Of a stretch of DNA of 64,000 nt, positions 20,001-33,900 are shown one piece after another; positions within the stretch are counted from its first letter, which is position 1; each line of letters begins with the position of its first letter. Source of the stretch: Hippopus hippopus (lineage: Eukaryota; Mollusca; Bivalvia; Cardiida; Cardiidae); the NCBI GenBank assembly GCA_946811185.2, contig OX328101.1, forward strand, positions 32,038,122 to 32,102,121. The letters run 5' to 3'. Made by a program: the position numbers and the translations under genes. The notes below the pieces were generated by a model. The model did not search any database. It saw nothing but the letters and a program-made list of their open reading frames with translations, and was not told the origin of the DNA.

Positions 20001-23000
20001 AATTGTAAGATCAATCGCCTAAGCAAAATTTACCGCTTTATTGAGATTTTTCAGGTCACTTCTAGTCCAAGTGGTTGTTGGGAAATCCAATAATTTTCAT
20101 TACATTTACCATAAAATGAACTCAATTTCGACAGGATTTAATTCTTCCACATTCATATTACATACCAGAACTAAAATTTTCCTTTCATATATCATATTTT
20201 TGGAGAAATTGCTTTTGGAATATTGCTTGTCAGTGAACCAGAATTTTCAAGATTGCGGTGTAAAAAAATATTTTTCGTCGATGGCGACTTTCCACACCCT
20301 GTCAAAATTAAAATCAAAATCCGATCTGTATTTTCTTACCAATCATGTTCATTTATATCTCATCTTAAAGAAGGGATTTCAAATATTTCAAAGACGTTTG
20401 CCACTTTTAGATCATATTTCACATTTTTCAAACAAAGTCTTTGAACCTTGACAAAAATTTTTATTTTGATTTTTGGCTGAACCACAAACAGCAAACACTG
20501 TCATGAAGATTTTTTTTTTTTTTCTCTGATTGGCTTATATTTTGTAATTTGAATATATGATGTACCCGCTGGCGCATTTTGATTTGAAAATAACCATCTT
20601 CTGTAAAAACATGTCCTTCTCGCCGCCCGTATATTGGGTATGGACTTTACTTACTGTATTCATATTATGCTACAACTGGTGAAAAGGAATTATTAATTAC
20701 TTGGTTGGTTTTTTGCATGAGAAGAAAGCTTATTCAATAAGCCTTCTAACAATGTAAATGAGTCATGCTCTGTGAAAAGGGGGCTTAATGCTACTGCAAA
20801 AAGTATCAACCAGGTCAGCCTGCGCAGTCGTGAGGTTTGAATTTGATGAAATAGAAAAATGATGATTTAAAGCCCACAGCCCTGTCCGTTATTGATAAAT
20901 CACAATAAGCTTATCAGTTCTGTTGTGGTTGCTAACTTTAGATCAATATCAGACTGCACAAACATGCAAACTAATATTAGATAAACACTGCATGGTAATA
21001 TAAAGCTTTTCTCGGTGCTTAGTTGTACAAGCAATCAGAACTGTTGGTGCAATATTTTCGAAGAAAATAACTCAAATAATGACTGAAGACTATAAGTATG
21101 TCACATGTATATTATGGGCAAATTTTATCCTTAGAAACTTTGTACCATACTACAAAATTTTAGACTTGTCGTCTGAATTAAAACTTACAATTGATTTGAA
21201 AATAACCATCTTCTGTAAAAACATGTCCTTCTCGCCGCCCGTATATTGGGTATGGACTTTACTTACTGTATTCATATTATGCTACAACTGGTGAAAAGGA
21301 ATTATTAATTACTTGGTTGGTTTTTTGCATGAGAAGAAAGCTTATTCAATAAGCCTTCTAACAATGTAAATGAGTCATGCTCTGTGAAAAGGGGGCTTAA
21401 TGCTACTGCAAAAAGTATCAACCAGGTCAGCCTGCGCAGTCGTGAGGTTTGAATTTGATGAAATAGAAAAATGATGATTTAAAGCCCACAGCCCTGTCCG
21501 TTATTGATAAATCACAATAAGCTTATCAGTTCTGTTGTGGTTGCTAACTTTAGATCAATATCAGACTGCACAAACATGCAAACTAATATTAGATAAACAC
21601 TGCATGGTAATATAAAACTTTTCTTGGTGCTTAGTTGTACAAGCAATCAGAACTGTTGGTGCAATATTTTCGAAGAAAATAACTCAAATAATGACTGAAG
21701 ACTATAAGTATGTCACATGTATATTATGGGCAAATTTTATCCTTAGAAACTTTGTACCATACTACAAAATTTTAGACTTGTCGTCTGAATTAAAACTTAC
21801 AATTTTATCTTTTAATGATCCTGAAGAAGCCTTTTGAAAACTTTGTGAATTTTCTCTTTTTCAAACAAGGTTTTCTCCCCTACCAAAAACTAATCTAAAT
21901 TTCTGAGTCACATTTTTTTTTGTTGTCTGCAGATGAATTTCATTCTGACAAGTCTAAAGTTTTGTCATTTGGTAAAGATTAAGAAGCATTTGCACACAAC
22001 AAACTGAGTACGGGACAGACATTAAGATTCGTCTTTAGAAGGATAGAAAAATGTTTTTCCCACAATGTTTTCAGTAGCATTTCTTCCAAGTGTCATTAAA
22101 ATATGCGATTGTTTGGAAAAGGGTCAGCTTGTTGCCTTCTTCATCAAAGACACAAGAAATAATATTGAAAATATCCTTTTCCTTGTATAATATGGATATT
22201 TTGATTCCATTTTGCACATACATATATATGCAAAAGCATTGTGTCAAAAAAGTATTGTTCGATTTTGGCAAATTTTTTGTCACAATGGGTTTTTTTTTTA
22301 ATAAGTGACGCCCGATAGGTGGCTTTTTCCCCTCAGCAAATTTTCCCCAAAGAAAGTAGTTTTCTCCTGGAAAAATCAATTTTCCCTGAAGAAAATAACT
22401 TCCCCTACTGTAATACAAAGTATTGTACTAAGATCTAGTTAATAAACCTACTTCCAGATCGAATAATTGGCTGCAAAAGCAACAAATGTTTTCGTTAATA
22501 AGTCATCTGCCTTTGAGGTTTGCTGAAAACCGTCACTGATTGGTACTTTCTATTCATAGTTTGCATGGAATTTTTTTAACTCGCTCACGGTATTATACAA
22601 AGAAATCACTGGATCCCAGCATTTAGTAATGAACGCTAAGACGTGAAAACCAATAGTTAGTATTTATACAGTACAGGGGCGATTGCGCAAGTCACACTAA
22701 AACCAACTAGGCTGCCCCAATATTGCTATATAATGCGTGACAAAAAAGGAAAGAAGAGATGAAAAGAGATGCAAAAAAGATTACATATATAACATGTATA
22801 AACTCGAGGGGAAATGTACAAAATTTTCATGGAAGGGAGGCAATCAATGACACTTCCATAAAACCAGATACTCGGAGTTGTTCTATTTTTAGATCACTTG
22901 CAGACAAATTCTGCTGAACGGGAAAAAATCCTTTTTCTCTTTGCATTCAAGCATTATGAAAACATACAGTTGGTATATTCAGGTTTTATAATCATTATCT

Positions 23001-26000
23001 TTTTACACTAGTCACAGTCTAACCTGGAAAAATCCACATTTATTTGATTTCATTTAATAATTTTGGTAAATTATATGGGACTTTATGGGCGAACTGATTA
23101 CAAAATGTTATTTTACGAGTAGCAGACGCTTTTTTTTCTCAACTGAGTTTTGGATTTTATTTACACATGCAGTGACAAAGATAAGCAACTGCCGATTTCT
23201 TACAAGATCTGGTATTACTTTTGATGAAGATCTTAGACAAAATTGTCCTTCTCAAAAAACATACTAGACCTTGGGATCGAGTCTGCAGTTGTACATAGCA
23301 TGTGACTTTTTCTGCAGTGACCCAATTTAAGTGAAAAGATCTCCAAAATTGGTGTAACTACAATAAAAAGCTGAAACTGTCGGACTCAAGAATACTATAT
23401 GAATTAATGCTTACTTCGGGTCCAAAACTAATACAAAATCCAATGAATCGTCGGAATTAGAGGCTGATGAACAATCCAAGAGTAGGCAATCAGTCGCTGA
23501 CAGTCCTGGGTCAGAGAGTGTAATTGTTGAGGAAATTGAAAGTACACAGTTGGTATCAACATCCTCTGACCCAAGTCAGCTTTCTCTTGTTTATGAAACT
23601 GAGAGTTCAGTACCTGAGAGTTAAGTGTTCACAAAACAGTTTAAAGTTGTCTGCTTTAACGGACGACAAAATTTTGGATATGATCATGTTGAAAGTGTTT
23701 GCACAAATTACCTGTTGCTAAAATGATGACACTTCTTTGTGAAAGAGTAGTAAAAATTGTGGGAAAATTCTTTTCAATAGTTCATTCATCATGGTCATTA
23801 AACATGCAATTGTTCGGCAAACAGTAAATGGAACATTTTGAAAATGCATGTGTCATAATGAGTTTTTGTCTTGTTAAACTTGAAAATTGTACGGAAAAAA
23901 AAAAACTATTGCATATGGAGCATACGGTACTCAATAATTTTCAACTCAAGACAAATTAATGTCCAGTCAGGGTCTATTTGACATTTTGAATTCTTTACCC
24001 AAAATGACAAAGGGAAAACTCTGTGATAATGGGTAAAATACGTACAGATGTTTGAAGCACTTTTGAGCGGATAAGTTTTAAATTTAGTTGTGTGGTAAAG
24101 GGTTAATGGAATTATACAGGTATATTGAAATACTGTTTTTCTCTATCAACATAACTTGATGTTGATTTGCTGGTTTATACCTTGATTATATTTATTTATT
24201 TTTATCTTTGCAGATCTACAATTTGACCAGATTTGAATGTGTTAAGGTAAGAGTCAATTTGAATGGGGTAACTATAGACTAACTTTAAGACAATTGAAAA
24301 ATTAAATACAAAATTTGTTGGAATTGTGATAATGTAAGTTAATAAAATGAACTCTTTAGATCAATAAATTGAATTAAATTTGCATTTGGCAAACAATTAT
24401 AAATTATGCCACTTACAAAAAGATAGATGAAATATAATTATTTGTATGTATACTATGAAAAATTGAAGTACATGTATATATTTCAAATTTTCATCCATCT
24501 TTAAAATCACTAATTATAACTTGACTTCTGATAGATCCTAAAGGCTCTAATATTACAGGCAGCAAGGCTTTATTCACAAGAGCCCTCAGTTTTATAAGGG
24601 CACTGTCCTTAAATCAACCACTTACAACTGTATGTTATAGCCTTCAGAAAAATATTCACTGAATAAAACCCTGATATTTTAGATGAATTCATGAACCTAA
24701 TGGTTTAAACATCCAGCATTCCAATGTCATGTACATATGCATGAAGAGATGAATACAGAATACCCTCATATGTATCATGTTTGCACTAATGCAGAAATGG
24801 CACAGTATCATGAATCTTAGGGATTTACTTTATCAGTTTACAAACTATCCACCATTATTTTGTATTTACCTAAGGATTGATTTGGTTCAAATTCAGTTTG
24901 ATGATGGATATAGTTTCATTTAGCTATACCTCTGCCCATGCCTCTGGCCAAAAGTCATATTAGATCATGTAGATCAGTGTCAAGATACAGTCATGTTTAG
25001 ATCACACTATTTTCCACATTAATTATGTTGCCTTTCTGGAATACAATAACTTTGGGTTCCTGTGTGCTTACATTTAAATATTTTACACATTTTTATGTTA
25101 TATAGTTAATCTGAGGAAGCATATTAGGGGATAAAATTCATATAGTTAATCTGAGGAAGCATATTAGGGGATTAAAAAAAAAAAAAACACCACTAAGCAG
25201 TCTCTTTAATTTGCACTTATATTACACACAAAGCTGCATTATTAATGGTGTTACCGAAATTATAGATGCTGAATTATTTGACTTTCTACTTCACATATAT
25301 TTCATCATCACTAATTAATAAAACCACAAAAAAGTTGGGTCAACATCTAGATAATCTAGATTTTCTACCAGAAATAAGTCACTAAATGACCTGTTTCTTG
25401 TCCTCTTATCCCAAAGACAGTACAAGCGTCAAAGACATCATCTGCTGAGCTCTAAATGATATGTGTGTATCTGATGAAACAGTAACTACAAACTGTTGTA
25501 TTCAACTTGCCCTGTCACTCAGTGATTTCTTTTATGCATATCAAGATCACACAGTATCCTTCTCAATTCAACTCCTTTTACTATTATCATTTTGTTCAAA
25601 TCTTTTTAAGCTCTAAAGTTTTGCTTTTATCATCTTTCAATACAGATGTGCTTGCTAAATGATCAGAGCTGTCAAAGCGCCATAAAACAACATTCATTCA
25701 TGGCTGTATTCAGTACATTAAAAATGAAATTAAAATGACAATCTTCATTGAATTTTTAACACCTTTCCATAATGGTAAGTGATAGAGATATTGTATTATA
25801 AGAATTGGCACAAATGGTTTCATTAAAGGTTTGACTCCAGAAATCATGGCTCAGATTTAATTTTGACTCTAAAAAATTCTATCGCAAGTGTCATAGGCTT
25901 ATGAGATTTAAGAGTCTAGCAGGGAAAAAAAAAAGGTCTAGCATCAGCACTGTGTTGTGTACAAGTTTCTTAAATATTTGGGACAGGTATTCAATGTATT

Positions 26001-27907
26001 CTATTAGTTGATAGAGAATAACATTACAAATAACAATGAATGATTCCTTTAAAACAGCACCATGTCTTTTGAATTGGTAGGCATGATACATATTGAAGTA
26101 TCATAGCATGATGTGTGTCTGTCAGACACACATTTACTTTAGCATATTTAAAGGTTAGTAAACCAAAGGGATTGCAATTCGCCACTAAGGTATTATCAAC
26201 AAGAATTTATCATTAAAAATTCTGTGCAGTAATCAGAAAAACAAAAATACATGAAACATGTAATTATTCGTTCAATGACTATAATATTGTTATATCAATT
26301 TTTTTGTATCAGCTGTATTTGTTGACCTTTAAAGCACAAAATAAATCCAACAGCCTCTTTAGGTCTGGAAATAAGATCCAAATAATTGCAATTTCATGGT
26401 TGCTGTTGTCTACGTTTTTTTAGCAAGGCCGACAGTGTAAGTGACAGTTCAGACTCTATGTTTTGTGGAGTTTGACCTTGATATACGCTGGCTGCAAAGA
26501 GAACTAAAGTTTTGAAAGGTGCTTTAAGGGTTAAAGATTTGTACATGTTGCATATTTGGCATGTAGCCTGTTGTTGCTATATAAATCTAAATTTACAGTC
26601 TAAGAAAAGAAGTACCTCACTTTCTCACGAAATTTTGAATGTCAAGTATCTTAAATCTAATTATAAAACAAAACAACTCATTCTCTTGTTCAGTGTTGAA
26701 TGTTAAACCTTTCCAAAACAACAAACTGTTGACTCTCCCAAATTAAAAGTAAATGCAGATGACAAATATGAAATTGGTACAAATTACTGATAGATGTATT
26801 TCTGTGATAGATTAGAAAACATTGTAGGAAAATGAGAAAATGCTGGTTTATAGCATTCTCCCATTTGCCCTCAATGTTTTCAAAAGCCCTTTTATTTTTA
26901 GGGTCATTTAAACTTGGGATTGTTTGGTAACAAGAGAAGGATCTGAAGTCCAACCATTTAAAAAAAAAAATTTTTTCTTATGCAATGTTGAATTTTTAGA
27001 ATTTTATGCTGTGTTGAATGTAAACCTTTTCCCAAACAATAAATTGTTGACTCTTCCAAACTGAATGTATCTGCAGGTAACACATTTGAAATTGGTACAT
27101 ATGAGCTGTAGTTCTCTGATAAGGTAAATCCGTTGTAGGAAAAGGAGAAAATAGTGGTCACTAGCATCTTCTCTTTTTCCCACAATGTTTTCAGAAGCTC
27201 TGTATTTTTTGGGTTGTTAAAACTTTATATTGTTTGGTACAGGGTAAATTATCTTATATCCAACAATGAAAAAAATGTTCTTATGCAATGTTGAATCTTT
27301 CCCAAATAACAAGTTGTTGACACTTTGAAATTTAACTCTTTACCAAATAGTCCACAAATTTGAAATTGGTACAAATGACCTTCAATTCTTTAATAAGGTA
27401 GAAAATTGGGGAAATGCTCCTTTCCAGTATTTTCTCTTTTTTTCTACAATCTTTTCAAATGACCTCCACTTTTTTTAGGGTGGTTTAAACTTGGGATTGT
27501 TTGGTAAAGGGGAAGAGATCTTAACCCTAAAAGCGCCTTTAAAAACTACAGTTGCCTTTGCAGCCAGTGTAGATCGAGATCAGACAGCACAAAACATGCA
27601 GTCTGATCATTGATCTACACTGTCGGCTTTGCTGATATATTCTGGACCAAAAGTTACCATTGTGATTATGGGTCTTATTTCTAGATTGAAAAGGTTCATT
27701 TGTTTTATTCAGCGCTCTAAGGGTTAAGTCTAATAGTAAAAAAAAATTTTTTTTTTCCATATGCAATGTTTATTGTTAAGGATCTTAAATCCAACCATGA
27801 ATAAAATGTAACTCATTTCTATATTCAATATTGAATGTGAGGGATCTAAATCCAATTTAAAAAAAGAAAAGAAAAAAAAAGAAAAGAAAAAAAAAAAGGG
27901 GGGGGAG

Positions 27908-27938
<31 letters not shown>

Positions 27939-30900
27939 TTAAAAATGAAAAAAAAAAAGAAAAAAAAAATACATATATATAAATAAAATAAAAAATAAAA
28001 AGAAAAAAGGAAAAAGAAAAAAGAGGGGGGGGGAAAAAGGAACCAAATTTTAATATGCAATGTCATTTGTTAAGGATATTATATCCAACCATAAATTCAG
28101 TATACTATTGTTATGAAGGTTAAATCTATGGCAGTAAATTCTTAAAATGGCTTGGATAATGTAATATGATTGTTGGATTTTGGCAAAATAAAATTCTAGT
28201 AGTGAAAATAAAATATTTCTAAATACACAGTTTAGAAAGGTTGCCTTTGCTTTGTGGATGATTTCCTTGCACTGGTTAGTATCCAGGAATTATAACAGAT
28301 AGAAAAGCATTGAGTACTTGGTGGGACCCAGGAAGAATGGCTGTTGTATGATCAATTTGGTTTAGATTGTGAATGATTTTTATTTTAAAAAAAATTTTTG
28401 TGTAGAGATCAACTGTCACCAATGACGGATCAAAGCAAGCCAGAAAGGTTGTTGATCTATTCAGGGGCAGATAATGACAGGAAATTCATCTTCACTGAGT
28501 ATAAGAGACACCGGCTCCTATCATCTTCTGACAAGCACAAGATTATAAACAGGTTCAGTGTCAGCTAGCATAGTACTGGTTTGAGTCCAGGTCAATGGCA
28601 GGTTAATCATAAATGCATAATTGTCTACAAATAAGGAGCTGATGCTGTCGGCCAATGACAGATCAAGGCAATCTTGAAAAGTTGTCGGTCTATTCAGGGG
28701 CAGTTGTGTTTCATTTGCAAAGTCAGCCTTTCAAATCTGTGTCAAAAACCAAGAATCTGAAAAAAAACCAATTACAATATCACATTGGAAAAAAGCCATT
28801 TTAAGAAGTTACATAAGTGGATTTATTTCATCCTTTCACTGCTAGAAGCCATATTAGAAACACTGACAGCTGGCATATATCAAGATCAGACTGTTTTACC
28901 ACCAGAATTATTAGGCCCTGAAAAATCAAACAGCTTTGGAGTCAATTTTAAGTTAAGATCTGATTCCAGTGCTGATTGAGAAGTTGAGTCTGTTCTTTAT
29001 GGTCAACTAAAAAACAAATGAGATCAGGCAGTGATGCTAGGTGTCTTTCTGTATATTTCTGTGTCCACTCCAAGGTTCATGTAATGAGGAATGATAGGGA
29101 TCTAACCCCTAAAGTGCCCGTCTATCATAACTATAATTTCTTTTGGCCAGTGTAGATTGAGATCAGCTGGATTTCTGTTCTTGCATATACACTGCCCAAT
29201 TTATAATCATGCTCACCAAATTCTGCCTTTTCTGGACATAAATGTGTTCATCTGGCACTTTAAGGGTTTTTATCATGTAAGTACGAAGAATTCTTGGGTA
29301 TATATATAAATTTGCATGTATAATTTTTGTTGCATTAATTTTTCTTTCTTCTACAAGTTATTTCCAAGTTACATGAAGTTTTTTTTACAAAATTTTGTAT
29401 GTGAACTCTTTACCAAACAACAAAATTTTACACCCGTCCAAATTTAAAGCTGTTAGACAAATGAAATGTGGCTCAATTGATGAAGCCTGACTCTAAAAGG
29501 GTAGAAAAATTGTAGGAAAAGGAAAAAAGGCTGGTAACCAGCATTTTATCCTTTTCCTACAATGTTATAAAAAGGATTCTTCCCCAGGGTTGGTAAAAGT
29601 CGGAATTGTATGGTAAAGGGTTAACTCTGTAACCACATGGTAAAATTTGGACTGGTAAAACTGAAAGCATATTCAGACTACAAATTGTAGGTATCTATCT
29701 TTGGACAGGAAGAAATCAATGTGGAAAAAGGGAATAAATGCTGGTTACCAGCAATTTCTCCTTTTCCCACAATGTTTTCAAAAACCTTCAATCTTAGGAT
29801 TGTTTGGTAAAGAGTTAATCCACAAAGCAAATATTTACTTTGCTTTTGTGTTATGAAGTAAATATTTTGAGACATGGCAAATTGTTGTAATAAAAAAAGT
29901 ATGTATTATTGAAGTATTGTCAGATTGTATTGTATATTTAATAATGTGAGATCAAATGATTTTTTTTTTTGTGTGTCATTTATAAAAGTCTGAAAGTAAT
30001 CCCTTTTGGTTTAAAAACATTTCAAAGATGTTTTCAATGAAGAGATTTTGGATTTAAAAGGGGAATTATTATCAAACAGATATTGGGCATAACCCAACAC
30101 TTGGTGCTTTTTTAAAGGTTCATTTGCTTCAAGCCATGGTCTGTATGTGTTGCTTTTGTCTGATTTCAATATTATACTTCATGGAAATCAGCTTTTGGAA
30201 TATTTTTGAGTACCAGCAACTGAAAACCTGAAACTTTTTGTAAATTTGTCAAATCATGTCAAGTATACATACTACATCTTAACTTAGCAGCTTAAATTCT
30301 TGCAAACCAACAGCAACAACAACCTCTTTATGATTTTTGTTGAGCCCGCTGGAGGTGAGCGAGACTTAGTTGTCACTACATAGCCAAGCAACAATTTCTA
30401 ACAAACCTTTTACACAATTGTTCACCTTTACAAGTAGAAGTGTCATTTGTTCAGTAAGGTCCCAAGGTTCAATGTCAAGGACACACTGAATGGTCAATTG
30501 ATAAAACTGTTATTAATAGAGCATGTACAAGCCACAAATTCTACATTCTAGATAGATTTCAAAATAATTTGATACATTAAATTTTTGTATTTTGTTCTCT
30601 TTCATGAGTAGATGTGCCATTTAGAAGATTTGATCATATGGGTCCAAGATTAAGGTCATATTTAAAGGTTAAACAATAAATTTATTATGGACAAATCTTG
30701 TTTGAGCCATGACTTCTATACATGGATGGATTTCAAAATAAATTTGCACAATAGTTCTCCTTCATGAGTACATGCAGCATTCCAAAAATTTGGTCAAGGT
30801 CATACTTGGAGGTCATAACTTCAGGTTCTTCATGTACTTGTTCATAAACAGAGAATACTCCTATCCTCATTCAAATTTGAAAACAAAGGGATGTGAAATA

Positions 30901-33900
30901 AGAACGATGTTCATTGAGTGATTGGTTACTTTTTGTCCAAGTGCAGCTTATGAAGTTCTTTACTAACTCCCCATGGTGAACTTGACATGTTTCCCCCCAG
31001 ACAATCTTCCAGTTTTCATTATTTTTGCCTGTGAAGGTCAATTTGAAAAATTACCAGCAGTATTATTTTTGCCTGTCAAACCAAAATTAGATAATTGTTT
31101 AAGTTTTCAGTAGTGCAGTAAATGGGTGGTGTGCAGCTTTCGTTTACTTCTGCAGAAAACTGGTTACAATGGTAAACCAGACAATCAGTTTTCATAAGCA
31201 TCTTTTTTGTAATTCATTCCTTTGTTATTTTTGTCTCCATGCTTGCTAACATATATTAAACTACTTTAGGTGAGTTGACTCACAAGTAAACCAAGAATAA
31301 GGTAAAAAGCTAAAGCAACAGACAAAGAAGAAATTAGCAAGGTAAAAATTCTCATTCTCAATAATTGTCTCCAGCAACAGGACACTCTCAGTCACAAACA
31401 CAGGTCTGAGCAAGAAAGACAAAGGAAATTCAAGCTGCAATACTTAAAATTTTATGAGAATGAAATTATCTAAAAAAGAAATGCTTGGGTAAACCCAGAC
31501 ATTTTTCAATAAAAAAAAATAAAAAAAAAAAAAAATTAATGGCCAAAGTAAACTAGTTTATATTGGCCATCATATCAGGGAAAACTTACCAAACACTATA
31601 TATTCTGCCATAAATTTAGGTGGGATTCAGATAACAAAGACATCATGAAGTTTTGCTTGATTGTTCAAGTAATATGCAAAAGTAAGGATCATATCACTTG
31701 TCTTGGTTTCTACAATTGTGACAAGCCCAGATACATTGTTTATTTCTTAAGAACCTACAGCCCGGATGACTCTGTGCACTACACATTTAATGTATCAATA
31801 ACATTCACATATAGATCAATGCATAATCCAAGAAAACATATATCTTTGTGATTGTACATAAATCAGGGCCATTCATTTCGATTTATTCCTTGGAGAATGT
31901 TTGAAAAAACATTTAATGGAGTACTGGTCATACTAGAATCAGGAAACACAGATAGTTGATCTTCAAGCCTCATCAAAACAGATTTTTGAACTGGCAAAAA
32001 CACACATGTATCAGAAAACAGAGCTGTCTCAGCTTTGGGTAACCAGATTCCCATCCAAATCTGATGGGGTAACAGTCTCCACACCACTTTAGGAACATTT
32101 ACACAAACATACTGACTCAGACATTTAATTTTGACAGGTGGGAACAGATTGGACTGAGTGGGATTTTTCAGGGTTTTGAAATTCCAAACTGGTTTTAGAC
32201 TACCAGATGGACAGACAGAGAGTCAAGAAGCAAAGTGCTCTTGGGTTTTGACGGCCGGTACTACTATTTTGATATAAACATAGGTTTCTGGGCTACTGCA
32301 ATTGATGAAATTAAGACACAATTTGAATACCCACTGATTTATATGATAGCTATCTTCAAACTTTCTTTTGTAAGGTAAAAACAAACCCTCAAATTTTCCT
32401 TTTAAAGTGCAATTTTCCCTTTAATCCAGTACTGTACTTTGTAATCCAGAGTTTTAACAACCCTGACAGAGAGGATTTCAGTAACCCAGCATTTTCTCCG
32501 TTTCCCTCAATATTTTCTACCTTACCAGATACAAATTGCATCATTTGAGCCACATTTCAAGTGTCATCTGCAAATGCTTTCAATTTGGACAAATCCTCAT
32601 TTATGATGTCTGGTAAAAAGAGTTAAACATTGTAATTCTGAAAAAATCTTTCTGATGCACTGCAGTTCTTCACCTAATACAGGATTGGTTTAATAACTAG
32701 CCTACACCTAGCACAAGCCATTACACCCTTATTTCAAGTTTTATAGCTTGATTGTCTGTCTGGTGACCAGTATTTTCACCTTTTGCCACAATGTTTTCCA
32801 TCCTTTTGTAGACATACCATCACATAACCCATATTTTATTTCTTGTTTGCAAGTGCTTTCATTTTCCAAAATTTTGTCATATGGTAAAGGGTTAAGTAGA
32901 TTTATATTTTAGCAAGGAAATTTAATTTACTGGTTTGAACCATAATTTTCATTTTCTGTATATATAAATTCTTTTTTCAGTTTATATGCATAACTTAGCT
33001 ACTTTTATGTAGTACTAAAATTTTTCTATTTTCGTTAGGATATTTCAAATGGTTATGTGTGTTTCTGATACCCCCTGTCCCTGGTCACAATACTGCAGAA
33101 AGTATCAGAAGCTAGCATTCCCATTTAATCTGAATTTGTACTTGTAACTGTAGGCATTTTGGGAGAGAGAAATGATAACGAAAACTATTTCATAGATTTA
33201 ACACAAAAGTTATGCTTTTGTCTATAGATTTCAAGTCATTTAACCCATTACCACACAATTCCAAGTTCTCACTTTAAGGAGTTTGGCTGTGGAAAGGAAT
33301 AAATCCTGTTGAAATGACTATCATCAGTCCTAGGAAAAAAGAAATTGGCCAAGCTGGGGATTTGAACCAGGGACCTGTTCTCAAGTTGCACAAACTGGGC
33401 TACATAGGCTTGGCAAAGAAATTAAGAAAACTCCTCTGCAGTATCATACTTCTGTTCACTGTTAACTACAAAAACATACAGTTTATAAAATACATCAAAA
33501 ATACTATCCTTTAAACTTTTGAAATGGTTTAAGACACAGGTTTGAGTAAGAAAACATGAGAAATTCAAGCTACAATAGTTTAAATTTTAAGAGAATAAAC
33601 TTAATTGATAAAGAAATGCCTAGGTAAACCAAAACATTTTTCAATCAAAAATACTCAAAAAAATTACTGGCCAAAGTAAACTACCTGTAATTTATATTGG
33701 CCATCGTATCAGAGAAAACTTATCAAACACCATATATTCTGCCATAAATTTAGATGGGATTCAGATAACAAAGACATCATGAAGTTTTGCTTGATTGTTC
33801 AAGTAAAATGCAAAGGTGAGGATCATAGCAGTTGTCTTGGTCTCTACAATTGTGACAAGCCCAGATACATTGTTTATTTCTTAAGAACCTACAGCCCGGA

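Noticed and set aside
20041..20451. 136-codon open frame
   Set aside because: Composition is that of AT-rich random sequence (Phe, Ser, Leu, Ile, Lys), a second frame is open over much of the same stretch, and I see no motif or splice support.
27857..28066. Phe-rich open frame on the minus strand
   Set aside because: It is simply the complement of the purine tract; no real protein has this composition.
28420..28566. 48-codon frame MTDQSKPERLLIYSG...
   Set aside because: The same DNA recurs degenerate at about 28650 without the frame, so it is a repeat.
31645..31851. Plus-strand open frame (KFCLIVQV...), repeated at 33779 and 35850
   Set aside because: The three versions differ mostly by amino-acid-changing substitutions and have no splice context. 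Kept only as part of the triplicated unit.
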